Positions 1 to 10,377 of a stretch of DNA of 45,308 nucleotides are shown piece by piece. Below the pieces are notes generated by a model. That model did no database searches. It was not told the DNA's origin and saw only the letters and a list, made by a program, of their open reading frames with translations. Positions within the stretch are counted from its first letter, which is position 1, and each line of letters opens with the position of its first letter. Source of the stretch: an uncultured Gammaproteobacteria bacterium (GTDB lineage Bacteria; Pseudomonadota; Gammaproteobacteria; Pseudomonadales; UBA5518); contig CAIYPF010000059.1 of assembly GCA_903928015.1 (NCBI GenBank), positions 1-45,308 on the forward strand. The letters are read 5' to 3'. A program made the position numbers and the translations under genes.

Positions 1-1263
1 CTCTGGGAGCGCCGCACCGCCGCCGTCCCCCGCGGCGTGGGCAGTGCCACGCAACGCTTCGCCGACCGCGCCGAGAACGCCGAGATCTGGGACGTCGAGG
101 GCAAGCGCTACATCGATTTCGGTGGCGGCATCGGGGTGCTGAACACCGGCCACCGCCACCCGCGCGTGATGGCGGCCATCGAGGCGCAGCTCCAGCGCGT
201 GATCCACACCTGCTTCCAGGTGATGCCCTACGAGCCCTACGTGGAACTCGCCGAGAAGCTGAACGAGATCGTGCCGATCAGCGGGCCCTGCAAGTCCATC
301 TTCCTGTCGACCGGTGCCGAGGCGGTTGAAAACGCGGTGAAGATCGCGCGCGTCGCGACCAAGCGCCCGGGCATCATCGCCTTCAGCGGCGGTTTTCACG
401 GCCGCACCATGATGGGCATGGCGCTCACCGGCAAGGTGGCGCCCTACAAGATCGGCTTCGGGCCTTTCCCTTCAGACGTCTACCACGCGCGCTTCCCGCA
501 CCCCTACCACGGCGTGAGCGTCGCAGACACGCTGGCCGACCTCCACCACCTCTTCAAGAGCGATATCGAGCCCTCGCGTGTTGCGGCCATCATCGTCGAG
601 CCCGTGCAGGGCGAGGGCGGTTTCACCGTGGCGCCGCCCGAGCTGATGCGGGCACTGCGCGCGATCTGCGACGAGCACGGCATCCTGCTGATCGCCGATG
701 AGGTGCAGTCCGGCTTCGCGCGGACGGGCCGCTTCTTTGCGATGGAACACTACGACGTGGAGGCCGACATCCTCACCGTGGCCAAGTCGATCGGTGGCGG
801 TTTGCCGCTCTCCGGCGTAGTGGGGCGCGCAGAGATCATGGACGCGCCCGCGCCCGGTGGCCTCGGTGGTACCTACGCGGGCAACCCCGTTGCCTGTGCC
901 GCGGCCTGTGCCGTGATCGACGTGATCCGTGAAGAGGGCATCGTGCCGCGGGCGCAGGCCATGGGCGAGCGTTTCCGCGCGCACGTCGGCGCACTGGCTG
1001 CGGACCCCGCGAACGGCATCGGCGAAATCCGTGGCCTGGGCGCCATGGTGGCCTTCGAATTCGTCAAACCCGGCACCCATGAGCCGGACGCGGATCGCAC
1101 CAAGGCCGTTACTGCGCTCGCCGCGGAGCTTGGCCTCGTGCTGCTCAGCTGCGGTGTCTACTACAACACCATCCGCGTGCTGGTCCCCATCACGGCCAGC
1201 GATGCCATCTTCGAGGAAGGCCTCGCCATCCTTGCCAGGACGATTGCCGAGACGCGCGTTTGA
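1..1263 (+). CDS. gabT: 4-aminobutyrate aminotransferase, 5' end outside window
   Basis: PLP-dependent class III aminotransferase, expected to convert 4-aminobutyrate and 2-oxoglutarate to succinate semialdehyde and glutamate in the GABA shunt. The reading frame is open from base 1 (LWERRTAAVPRGVG), which matches the E. coli GabT N-terminus from about residue 6, so only a few residues are missing. A GTG at 37 is an internal codon, not the start. Landmarks by eye are GAEAVENAVKIARV (cofactor phosphate region), EPVQGEGGF, ADEVQSGFARTG (PLP-binding Asp), the Schiff-base lysine in TVAKSIGGG (codon at 784) and GGTYAGNP. Similarity to GabT runs the full length, including the C-terminal LLSCGVYYNTIRVLVP block. 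The stop overlaps the next gene by four bases (TTGA, 1260-1263), implying co-transcription. Related substrates such as 5-aminovalerate cannot be excluded. Confidence 0.95.
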   Translation, partial: LWERRTAAVPRGVGSATQRFADRAENAEIWDVEGKRYIDFGGGIGVLNTGHRHPRVMAAIEAQLQRVIHTCFQVMPYEPYVELAEKLNEIVPISGPCKSIFLSTGAEAVENAVKIARVATKRPGIIAFSGGFHGRTMMGMALTGKVAPYKIGFGPFPSDVYHARFPHPYHGVSVADTLADLHHLFKSDIEPSRVAAIIVEPVQGEGGFTVAPPELMRALRAICDEHGILLIADEVQSGFARTGRFFAMEHYDVEADILTVAKSIGGGLPLSGVVGRAEIMDAPAPGGLGGTYAGNPVACAAACAVIDVIREEGIVPRAQAMGERFRAHVGALAADPANGIGEIRGLGAMVAFEFVKPGTHEPDADRTKAVTALAAELGLVLLSCGVYYNTIRVLVPITASDAIFEEGLAILARTIAETRV

Positions 1264-2552
1264 GCCTCGGGCCCGCCGCGGCACGCGTCGGGCATCTGCT
1301 GCGGCTGCTCGCGCTCGTGTGCTGCGCGACAGGCGCAGCACAGGCGCGTGCCGAGCCCGGACGTGCGGGGGAACTGTTTGCCGCGCTGCGCCCTGCCGTG
1401 GTGCAGGTGCGCGTGATCGATCTTGCCTCCGGCGACAAGGCCGTCCTCGGTTCGGGTTTCCAGATCTCTGCAGACGGGCTGGTCGCCACCAATTTCCATG
1501 TGGTGGCCGAGGCCGTCCACGAGCCCGGTCGCTACCGGATCGAGTATCCCGGTGAAGACGGTGCTGCCGTAGCCCTGCACCTGCTCGACGTGGACGTGGT
1601 GCACGATCTGGCGATTTTGCGCGCCGCCACCCCGCTGCCCGGCGTGCTGGCGCAGGCGAGCAGCGAACTCTCCCAGGGCGAGCGCATTTTCTCGATGGGC
1701 AATCCGCTCGATCTGGCGATGACGATTGTCGAGGGCAACTACAACGGTTTTGTTGCGGGCGCACGCTACCGCAAGATCCTGTTCTCCGGTTCGCTGAATT
1801 CAGGCATGAGCGGCGGCCCCGCGCTGAACCAGCGCGGCGAGGTGGTGGGCATCAATGTTTCGCACGGTGGCGAGCAGATCAGTTTCCTCGTGCCGGTCAG
1901 TTATCTCGCGGCACTCCAGAAAAAGGCGCTGGACCCGGGCCGCGCCGGCAAAGACATGGCCGCGCGCATCACCGAGGCGCTGCTCGCCGATCAGGACGGG
2001 TATTTCGGCGCCTTGCTCGCCGAGACCTGGAGCAGTCAGCCGCTGGGTCACTTCCGGGTGCCGGGCAGTCTGGGCAACACGGTTCAGTGCTGGGGCGCAT
2101 CTGACGAGATCGACGAGGAGCTTTTCGCGCACATAGGCCAGGAGTGTGGCTCGGATGACACCGTCTTCGTGGGCGAGGGGGTGGAGACGGGCGGACTGCG
2201 CTACTCCTTCCACGCCTACAGCTCGGAGGATCTGGGTCTCGTGCGCTTCTACTCCCTGCTGGACGGCCAATACGCCCACAGCGAATGGTTCGCCGACACG
2301 GATGCCGAGCAGATGGGGAATTTCGACTGCCGCGAGGATTTCCTCACAGGGCAGGGCATCGAGTGGCGCGTCAGCGTGTGCGCGCGGCGTTACACGGAAT
2401 TGCCGGGCATCTTCGACATGAGCGTGGCGATGGTCACCACCTCTTACGCGCAGGAAGGGTTGGTGGCGAACCTCGCGCTTAACGGCGTCAGCGAGCCGCG
2501 CGCGCGGGAGTTCCTGCGCCGCTTCGTGGAGTCTGTCTCGTGGGCGCCCTGA
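1260..2552 (+). CDS. secreted trypsin-like (S1C/HtrA-type) serine protease
   Basis: A 430-residue exported serine protease. The TTG start at 1260 overlaps the gabT stop and gives a classical signal peptide (hydrophobic LLRLLALVCCATGAA, likely cleavage after ARA near residue 31). The chymotrypsin-fold triad is visible: His80 in TNFHVVAE, Asp116 in VVHDLAIL and Ser184 in GMSGGPAL, with the SMGNPLDL strand between. No PDZ domain is recognisable after the protease domain, which ends near residue 220, so it is not a classical DegP/DegS. The remaining 200 residues contain four to five cysteines (QCWG, ECGSD, DCRED, SVCARR) and may form a disulfide-stabilised periplasmic domain of unknown function. 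Its stop overlaps the start of the FHA-like membrane gene, so the two products are probably made together and may act together at the envelope. Confidence 0.85.
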   Translation: MSLGPAAARVGHLLRLLALVCCATGAAQARAEPGRAGELFAALRPAVVQVRVIDLASGDKAVLGSGFQISADGLVATNFHVVAEAVHEPGRYRIEYPGEDGAAVALHLLDVDVVHDLAILRAATPLPGVLAQASSELSQGERIFSMGNPLDLAMTIVEGNYNGFVAGARYRKILFSGSLNSGMSGGPALNQRGEVVGINVSHGGEQISFLVPVSYLAALQKKALDPGRAGKDMAARITEALLADQDGYFGALLAETWSSQPLGHFRVPGSLGNTVQCWGASDEIDEELFAHIGQECGSDDTVFVGEGVETGGLRYSFHAYSSEDLGLVRFYSLLDGQYAHSEWFADTDAEQMGNFDCREDFLTGQGIEWRVSVCARRYTELPGIFDMSVAMVTTSYAQEGLVANLALNGVSEPRAREFLRRFVESVSWAP

Positions 2553-3499
2553 TGCTGCGCCTCTCGGCGCGTCACGGCCGCGGCGTGGAGTTCCACCGCA
2601 TCGCGCCGGAAGGGCTCAGCGTGGGCCGGGGTCTTGGCAATGCGCTGATCGTGTCCGATCCCTATCTGGGCGCAGAACAGTTCCGCCTGCAGCCCGATGA
2701 CGGGACGCTCTGGCTGGAGGTGCTGGATTGCACCAATCCGCTGCGCGTCAACGGTATGGTCCGGGCGCAGGAGCGCGTTGCGCTGCGTGCCGGTGATCGC
2801 ATAGAGATCGGGCGTTCGGTGTTCACGGTGCTGGATGCTGCTGCGCCGCTGCCGCCCGCGCTCTCGCTGGCGGCCTCGCCCTGGGAGAGGCTCGGCCTCT
2901 GGCGCGCGCCCATTGCGCTGATGCTGTTGCTGCTCGCGGGAGTGGTGGTCGGCGGCATCGACTTCCTGAAGAGCACCGGAGCGCCGCAGTGGGACGAACT
3001 CGCGCTCGCGGGTTTGACCATCTGTTCCATGGCGCTCGGCTGGGCGGCGTTCTGGTCCGCGCTTGCGGGGCTGCTCGGCCTGCATGCGGATTTCTGGGTA
3101 CATCTGGCGCTCGCAGCCATCACCGGCCTGCTGTGGTTCGGCGGCATGGAGGCCTTGACCTACGTGGCGTATGCCCTGGCCGCAGACGCGGAAGGCTTCC
3201 TCGCTGCGGCGGGATGGCTGATGGGAGCGGCGTTGATGTACCTGCTGCTCTCAAGCGCGCTCAGCCTCTCGACGCCGCTTCGTCATCCGGTGCTTGCCGC
3301 CCTGGCTGCCACTGCAGGCGCTTACGCGCTGATGGGCCTGCAGGACGTGGCCGAGCGGGACGACTTCGTGGCGCAGCCCCAACCCTATACGGTGCTGCGC
3401 GCGCCCTTCGCGAGGCTTCGTCCGGCGCTCGATTACCCCGCCTTCGAAGCGGAGGTGGGTGAGTTGTTCGCGGGGCTTCCCGAGGCCGAGGAAGACTGA
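2552..3499 (+). CDS. FHA-like domain membrane protein
   Basis: About 315 residues. The ATG at 2552 shares one base with the upstream TGA (TGATG), favouring translational coupling; an in-frame GTG at 2540 is the alternative. Residues 1-95 look like a forkhead-associated domain: VGRGLGNALIV, then NPLRVNG, then RAGDRIEIGRSVFTVL. The phosphopeptide-reading Ser-x-x-His of canonical FHA domains (YVSRRHA) is replaced by YLGAEQF, so phosphothreonine binding is doubtful. Residues about 110-280 contain five or six hydrophobic segments, placing the protein in the inner membrane with the FHA-like part probably cytoplasmic. The 3' end overlaps the opposing dehydrogenase gene by 67 bases. The role is unknown; context suggests a partner of the upstream secreted protease. 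Confidence 0.75.
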   Translation: MLRLSARHGRGVEFHRIAPEGLSVGRGLGNALIVSDPYLGAEQFRLQPDDGTLWLEVLDCTNPLRVNGMVRAQERVALRAGDRIEIGRSVFTVLDAAAPLPPALSLAASPWERLGLWRAPIALMLLLLAGVVVGGIDFLKSTGAPQWDELALAGLTICSMALGWAAFWSALAGLLGLHADFWVHLALAAITGLLWFGGMEALTYVAYALAADAEGFLAAAGWLMGAALMYLLLSSALSLSTPLRHPVLAALAATAGAYALMGLQDVAERDDFVAQPQPYTVLRAPFARLRPALDYPAFEAEVGELFAGLPEAEED

Positions 3500-5004
3500 G
3501 CGGCGCGCGAGAGCAGGAAGATGGCGAGCGCCCGGCGGTCTTCTTCCGAGAGCGGGTACACCGGCATCGGCGCACGCGGCGTGATGAAGAACGCAGCCAG
3601 CGTATCCACCCCGTAGCGCTCTCCAAGACTCTGCAGCTTGTTGCCCGCCGGCGTTCCTGCCGCGTGGCAGCCCGCGCAGGCGAAGCGCGCCACAAGCGGC
3701 TCTGCACGCGAGGTGGCCGCGGCAATGTCTGCCGCGCTGATGCCTGCCAGCGGGTCGCCCGTCAGTACAGGCTTTTGGGCGGCTGGCGCCGCAACGCTGC
3801 TTTGCGCGGAACTCGCACCGCGCCACAGGCGGTACACCGCGCCCGCGTAGTCATCGCTCACGAAGAGCTCCCCTGCGGGCGATTCCGCGATATCCACCGG
3901 GCGGCCGATGACGTTGCCGTCTTTCTCGAAACCGCTGATGAACGGCGTCTCGGAGATGATCCCGTCCGCTGCCCACTCGAGCCGTACCACCTTGTAGCCA
4001 TCGGCTTTGCTGCGGTTCCAGGAGCCGTGCAGCGCCACCAGCGCCGAGCGTGAAAGCGAGGCCTTCTGCTGATGCCGGAGGAAGTGGATGCCAAGAGGTG
4101 CGTTGTGCGCGCGGAAGCCGTGCGCCGGTGCCAGCGCCGTCTGCAGCGCCGCTGCGTGTCCTGCGCCGTTGTCGGGGTCCAGCACGTTGAAGCCGTTCAC
4201 GAAGGGCCAGCCGTAGAAGCCTCCCTGCACGATGCGGTTCAGTTCGCAGGGCGGGAAGTCGTCACCGAGCAGGTCCCGGCCGTTGTCGGTGGCGAAGAGT
4301 TCACCGCTCCACGGCGCCCAGTCGAAGCCCACGCTGTTGCGCAGGCCCGTGGCGTACACCGCGAGCTCCGAACCGTCCGGCTTGGCACGGAGCATCGTGG
4401 CGCGCCACGGGTGCTCCTCGATGCAGCTGTTGCAACTGGAACCCACGTGCACATACAGCCAGCCATCCGGCCCGATGCGCACGCTGCGGCTCCAGTGGTT
4501 GCCGCCCTCGGGCAGCCCGGTGATCACATGGGTGTAGTCGCCCGTGATGCGACCCGCCTGCACATCGAAGGGCACGCGGCCCACGGCGCCGGTCTCGCCC
4601 ACGTAGAGATAACCCCCGGAGACCTCCACGCCGTGCGGGCGATCGAGGCCGGACATCAGCACCGATTGGGAGTCCGGGTGGCCGTCACCATTGGCGTCAC
4701 GGCCCAGCAGCGTGATCTGCCCGAGGCGCGGCTGGCTCACGAGCAGGTCACCGGCCTCGGTGAGCCGCAGTACGCGCGCCTCCGGTACGGCGTCGGCGTA
4801 GAGGCCGAGCTGCCAGCCGGTCGGAGCCATGAGTTGCTGTTTCACGGTGGCCGGTTCCGCGCGTGGGCCGGGCGTGCCGCTCACGGAGTTCCACATCATC
4901 TTCCAGCTGGTGATTTCCACGTCCCGGGTGAGCAGCGCCGCTACCCCGACCAGTCCCAGCAGGGTTCCGGAAATGGCAATCAGGGCGGTCTTGAGGCGTG
5001 GCAT
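3433..5004 (-). CDS. PQQ-type sugar/sorbosone dehydrogenase with C-terminal cytochrome c domain
   Basis: A 523-residue exported protein. I place the start at ATG 5004 because GGAG precedes it by a suitable gap and the sequence opens with a signal or anchor (MPRLKTALIAISGTLLGLVG). A longer in-frame start at 5073 lacks a signal. Residues about 60-400 form a glucose/sorbosone dehydrogenase-type beta propeller (DRPHGVEVSGGYLYVGE, NHWSRSVRIGPDGWLYV, GLRNSVGFDWAPWSGELF). The family oxidises sugars or related alcohols with PQQ in the periplasm. A C-terminal domain carries one heme c site (CAGCH) and a plausible distal Met (PRAPMPVYPL), so electrons could pass directly to the respiratory chain. No PQQ synthesis genes are in the window. 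The last 67 bases run antisense through the FHA-like gene. Confidence 0.85.
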   Translation of the reverse strand: MPRLKTALIAISGTLLGLVGVAALLTRDVEITSWKMMWNSVSGTPGPRAEPATVKQQLMAPTGWQLGLYADAVPEARVLRLTEAGDLLVSQPRLGQITLLGRDANGDGHPDSQSVLMSGLDRPHGVEVSGGYLYVGETGAVGRVPFDVQAGRITGDYTHVITGLPEGGNHWSRSVRIGPDGWLYVHVGSSCNSCIEEHPWRATMLRAKPDGSELAVYATGLRNSVGFDWAPWSGELFATDNGRDLLGDDFPPCELNRIVQGGFYGWPFVNGFNVLDPDNGAGHAAALQTALAPAHGFRAHNAPLGIHFLRHQQKASLSRSALVALHGSWNRSKADGYKVVRLEWAADGIISETPFISGFEKDGNVIGRPVDIAESPAGELFVSDDYAGAVYRLWRGASSAQSSVAAPAAQKPVLTGDPLAGISAADIAAATSRAEPLVARFACAGCHAAGTPAGNKLQSLGERYGVDTLAAFFITPRAPMPVYPLSEEDRRALAIFLLSRAAQSSSASGSPANNSPTSASKAG

Positions 5005-5092
5005 CGTTGTATCTCCGGATGCGTGTGTTGCGATGGCTTGCGGGCGATGCCGCGGGCGCTGATCCATTGTCACAGGGGTGGCTGCGACCCTT

Positions 5093-5101
5093 TGCTATAG
5101 T
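5093..5101 (+). promoter_or_regulatory. extended -10 promoter for the YjdF-like gene
   Basis: TGCTATAGT is an extended -10 element (TGn plus five of six TATAAT bases). A TTGTCA lies upstream, but its 23-base spacing is too long for a normal -35. The element sits 30 bases before the ATG at 5132, in the 127-base divergent gap between the dehydrogenase and the YjdF-like gene. Called by eye. Confidence 0.4.
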
Positions 5102-5131
5102 ACCCGGGCAACCCGCCCGGAGAAGCAGAAG

Positions 5132-5749
5132 ATGGTCACGGCCAGCCGCAAAGAACTCCTCTTCCTGCTCGTGGTGACAGTGCTCGCGCTGCTCGCCGCC
5201 CTCTGGAAACCCTACGACCTCGCCACGTATTTCCTCGAAGTCTTCCCCGTGCTGATCGCCATTCCCCTGCTGTGGGTGACGCGGGGGAACTTCCCGCTCA
5301 CCCGCCTCGTGTATTGGCTGATCACCTTTCACGCCCTGATCCTGATCCTCGGCGGGCATTACACCTATGCCCGCGTACCGCTGGGGGATTGGGTGCGGGA
5401 TGCCTTCGATCTGGCGCGCAACCCCTACGACCGTCTGGGGCATCTGACGCAGGGCTTCGTCCCGGCCATGATCGCCCGCGAGATCCTGCTGCGCCGCTCG
5501 CCGCTGGTGCGCGGCAAGTGGCTTTTCTACATCGTCACCTGCATCTGCATGTCGGTGAGCGTGCTCTACGAATTCATCGAGTGGTGGACGGCCGTGATCG
5601 CCGGTGGCGGCGCGATCGAGTTCCTGGGCACGCAGGGCGACGTGTGGGACACACAGTGGGACATGTTCCTCTGCACCTGCGGGGCGATCGCGGGGCAGTT
5701 GATGATGGCGGGGGTGCAGGACAGGCAGTTGGGGGCGGTGCGATCGTGA
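5132..5749 (+). CDS. yjdF: YjdF-like DUF2238 inner-membrane protein
   Basis: A 205-residue polytopic membrane protein. The ATG at 5132 is chosen because GGAGAAG lies directly upstream and the protein then aligns with the N-terminus typical of DUF2238/YjdF; the frame continues upstream to 5078 but without a ribosome site. Family-typical segments are ILGGHYTYARVPLGDW, NPYDRLGHLTQGF, SVLYEFIEWW and LGTQGDVWDTQWDM, where the acidic and His/Tyr residues are strongly conserved. About six transmembrane helices are visible. The biochemical role of the family is not established. It is transcribed divergently from the PQQ-type dehydrogenase and converges with the thioredoxin-like gene 21 bases downstream. 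Confidence 0.88.
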   Translation: MVTASRKELLFLLVVTVLALLAALWKPYDLATYFLEVFPVLIAIPLLWVTRGNFPLTRLVYWLITFHALILILGGHYTYARVPLGDWVRDAFDLARNPYDRLGHLTQGFVPAMIAREILLRRSPLVRGKWLFYIVTCICMSVSVLYEFIEWWTAVIAGGGAIEFLGTQGDVWDTQWDMFLCTCGAIAGQLMMAGVQDRQLGAVRS

Positions 5750-5770
5750 CGCCCGGCGCGGCGTGGCGCG

Positions 5771-6213
5771 TCAGCCCCCGCTCATTGCCGCCCCAAGCGT
5801 CGCAGTAGTCTGCGGCCCGATCAGCGTCTGGCGCAGCTTGCCGTCGGGTCCGATCACGTAGGTTGAGGGCAGCACCTGCGGTTTCTCGAAGCCGAAGCGC
5901 GTTGCCGCGTCACCTTCGAAGAGCGCGGTCTCGATCCCCAGCGCCTTGGCCTGCTCCTGCAGGGCAGCGCCCGAGACACCGTCGAAATTCACCATCACCA
6001 CGCGCGCCTTGCCGGCGTGTTCGCGGTGGAAGTCGTTCAGCTGGGGAATCTCCTCGGTGCAGGGCTTGCACCACTCGGCCCAGTAGTTGACGAACAGCCA
6101 CTCGCCATCGGGCTGTGCCAGCGGGTCGGCGTTCTCAGGCGCGCAGGACGCCGTGAACAGCGCGCAGACGAGCAGCACTGCGGCGGCACGGAAGGAGGCG
6201 GGCAGGGTGATGC

Positions 6214-6217
<4 letters not shown>
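5771..6217 (-). CDS. TlpA-like thioredoxin-fold protein, probably envelope-anchored
   Basis: A 148-residue thiol-disulfide oxidoreductase of the TlpA/ResA group. It starts at ATG 6217, forming an ATGA overlap with the yihY stop (6214-6217). The N-terminus (SFRAAAVLLVCALFTASC) is a signal peptide ending in a cysteine. The lipobox is imperfect (TASC), so lipid anchoring is likely but not certain. The active site is WAEWCKPC, followed by the usual EEIPQLNDFH helix, and a cis-proline lies in LPSTYVIGPDG. The protein should act in the periplasm, reducing or isomerising disulfides or supporting cytochrome c maturation. Translational coupling to a BrkB/YihY membrane protein is notable, but the functional link is unknown. 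Confidence 0.88.
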
Positions 6218-8495
<2,278 letters not shown>

Positions 8496-8511
8496 TACAG
8501 GGAAAGCCTCC

Positions 8512-10368
8512 ATGCCAGATGTCATCGATTCCACCCGCGAGCGTCGCCCCGGCCTGCTGCGGCGCGTCTTCGGCGGGCTCTGGGCCGCCGTCACATGGGT
8601 GCGGGTGGCGCTCGCCAACCTGCTGTTCATCGGACTTCTGTTGCTGATGTTCGGCGCGATCTCGCACGACAGCCTGCCGCAGGTGCCCGAGCGCGGCGCC
8701 CTGGTGCTCGCCCCCTCCGGCCAGATCGTCGAGCAACTGGATTTCGCCGATCCCTTCGCGCAGGTGTTCGACAGTTCCAACAAGCCCCCGCCGCAGACGC
8801 TGCTCTCGGACGTGCTGGACGCCATCCACCACGCCACCGACGACACGCGTATTGCTGCCATCGTGCTCGCCACCGACGCGCTCTCCGGCGCGGGCATTAC
8901 CAAGACCCGCGATATCGCCACCGCGCTCGAGGCCTTCCGCGCCACGGGCCGCAAGGTGATCGCCGTGGGCGATGCCTACAACCAGGACCAGTACCTGCTC
9001 GCCGTGCAGGCCGACGAGATCTGGATGCACCCGATGGGCTTCGTCGAGCTCACGGGCTATGGCGGTTACCAGAACTACTTCCGGGGCCTCTTCGACAAGC
9101 TGAAGATCGACGTGCACGTCTTCCGCTCGGGCACTTTCAAATCCGCCTTCGAGCCGCTGGAGCGCAGCGACATGTCCGAGGCCTCGCGCCTCGAGACCGG
9201 CGAGTTGTTGCAGGAAATCTGGAGCGCAGCCACCGGCATGATCACGCAGCGCCGCCAGTTGCCGCCCGAATCTGTCGACCATTACGCGAACTCGCTCGGA
9301 GAGATCCTTGGTCGGCACAAGGGCGATGCGGCGGCGGCGGCCATGGAGCACGGCCTCATCGACGCGATCAAGACCCGTACCGAGGTCGACGAATCCCTCG
9401 CTGAACTGGTGGGCAAGGACGACGACGGGCGATTCACCCGCACCGGCTTCCGTGAATACCTCCGTGCCGTGCGCCCGCTCGGCATCAGTGACGGCGCGGG
9501 CAAACCGGCCGTCGGCCTGATCGTGGCGAGCGGCACCATTCTCGATGGTGAGCAGCCCCCGGGCAGCATCGGCGGCGACACCCTCGCGCAAATGGTGCGC
9601 GATGCCGCCGACGACGATGAGGTGAAGGCGCTGGTGCTGCGCATCGACTCGCCCGGCGGCAGCGGATTCGCCTCGGAGGTCGTGCGCGAGGCCTTGCTGG
9701 AATTCAAGCAGACCGGCAAGCCGCTGGTGGCATCCATGAGCAGCGTCGCGGCCTCGGGCGGGTACTGGATCGCCGCGCCCGCAGACGAGATCTGGGCCGC
9801 GCCCACCACCATCACCGGCTCCATCGGCGTGCTGAGCGCGTTCCCGAGTTTCTCGCGCGGGCTGGGCGAGATCGGCATCACCACCGACGGCCTGGGCACC
9901 ACCGCCATCGCAGGTGGACTCGATCCCTCGCGTCCGCTCTCGCCGCAGTGGGAGCAGATCCTGCGGCTCTCCAACGACAACGCCTACCAGCGTTTCCTCT
10001 CGATCGTGTCCGAGGGGCGCGGCATGCCGGTGGAGAAAGTCGCGGAGATCGCCGAGGGCCGTGTGTGGACCGGCACGCGCGCCCTGCAGAACGGGCTGAT
10101 CGACAAGCTGGGCAGCCTGGACGATGCGGTGAAATCCGCCGCTGCGCGGGCAAAGCTCGAGGACTACGACACCCGTACTCTCGAGCCGCCGGGCGATTGG
10201 CGTCAGGAAATCGTGCGGGCGCTTGCGGGAGGCCAGAGCGCCATGCTTCGCCGTTTTGGCGCGGTATTCGGCGTGGCCGGACTCGATCGCGAGCCCTTGC
10301 TTCTCCTGCTGCAGGGCGCCGATCCCATGGCGCCCTACGCCTTCTGCTCCGCCTGCGTCGCGCCCTGA
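8512..10368 (+). CDS. sppA: signal peptide peptidase SppA, 67K type
   Basis: A 618-residue membrane-anchored serine protease that degrades released signal peptides. It is the duplicated long form. A membrane helix (VALANLLFIGLLLLMFGAI) lies near residues 30-50, followed by two ClpP/crotonase-like halves. The Lys-Ser dyad is intact: Lys210 in RSGTFKSAFEP of the first half and Ser415 in SVAASGGYW of the second, matching E. coli Lys209 and Ser409. The ATG at 8512 follows GGGAAAG. The C-terminus ends in YAFCSACVAP. The next gene begins directly after the stop in the same frame. Confidence 0.95.
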   Translation: MPDVIDSTRERRPGLLRRVFGGLWAAVTWVRVALANLLFIGLLLLMFGAISHDSLPQVPERGALVLAPSGQIVEQLDFADPFAQVFDSSNKPPPQTLLSDVLDAIHHATDDTRIAAIVLATDALSGAGITKTRDIATALEAFRATGRKVIAVGDAYNQDQYLLAVQADEIWMHPMGFVELTGYGGYQNYFRGLFDKLKIDVHVFRSGTFKSAFEPLERSDMSEASRLETGELLQEIWSAATGMITQRRQLPPESVDHYANSLGEILGRHKGDAAAAAMEHGLIDAIKTRTEVDESLAELVGKDDDGRFTRTGFREYLRAVRPLGISDGAGKPAVGLIVASGTILDGEQPPGSIGGDTLAQMVRDAADDDEVKALVLRIDSPGGSGFASEVVREALLEFKQTGKPLVASMSSVAASGGYWIAAPADEIWAAPTTITGSIGVLSAFPSFSRGLGEIGITTDGLGTTAIAGGLDPSRPLSPQWEQILRLSNDNAYQRFLSIVSEGRGMPVEKVAEIAEGRVWTGTRALQNGLIDKLGSLDDAVKSAAARAKLEDYDTRTLEPPGDWRQEIVRALAGGQSAMLRRFGAVFGVAGLDREPLLLLLQGADPMAPYAFCSACVAP

Positions 10369-10377
10369 GGTTTCTGC

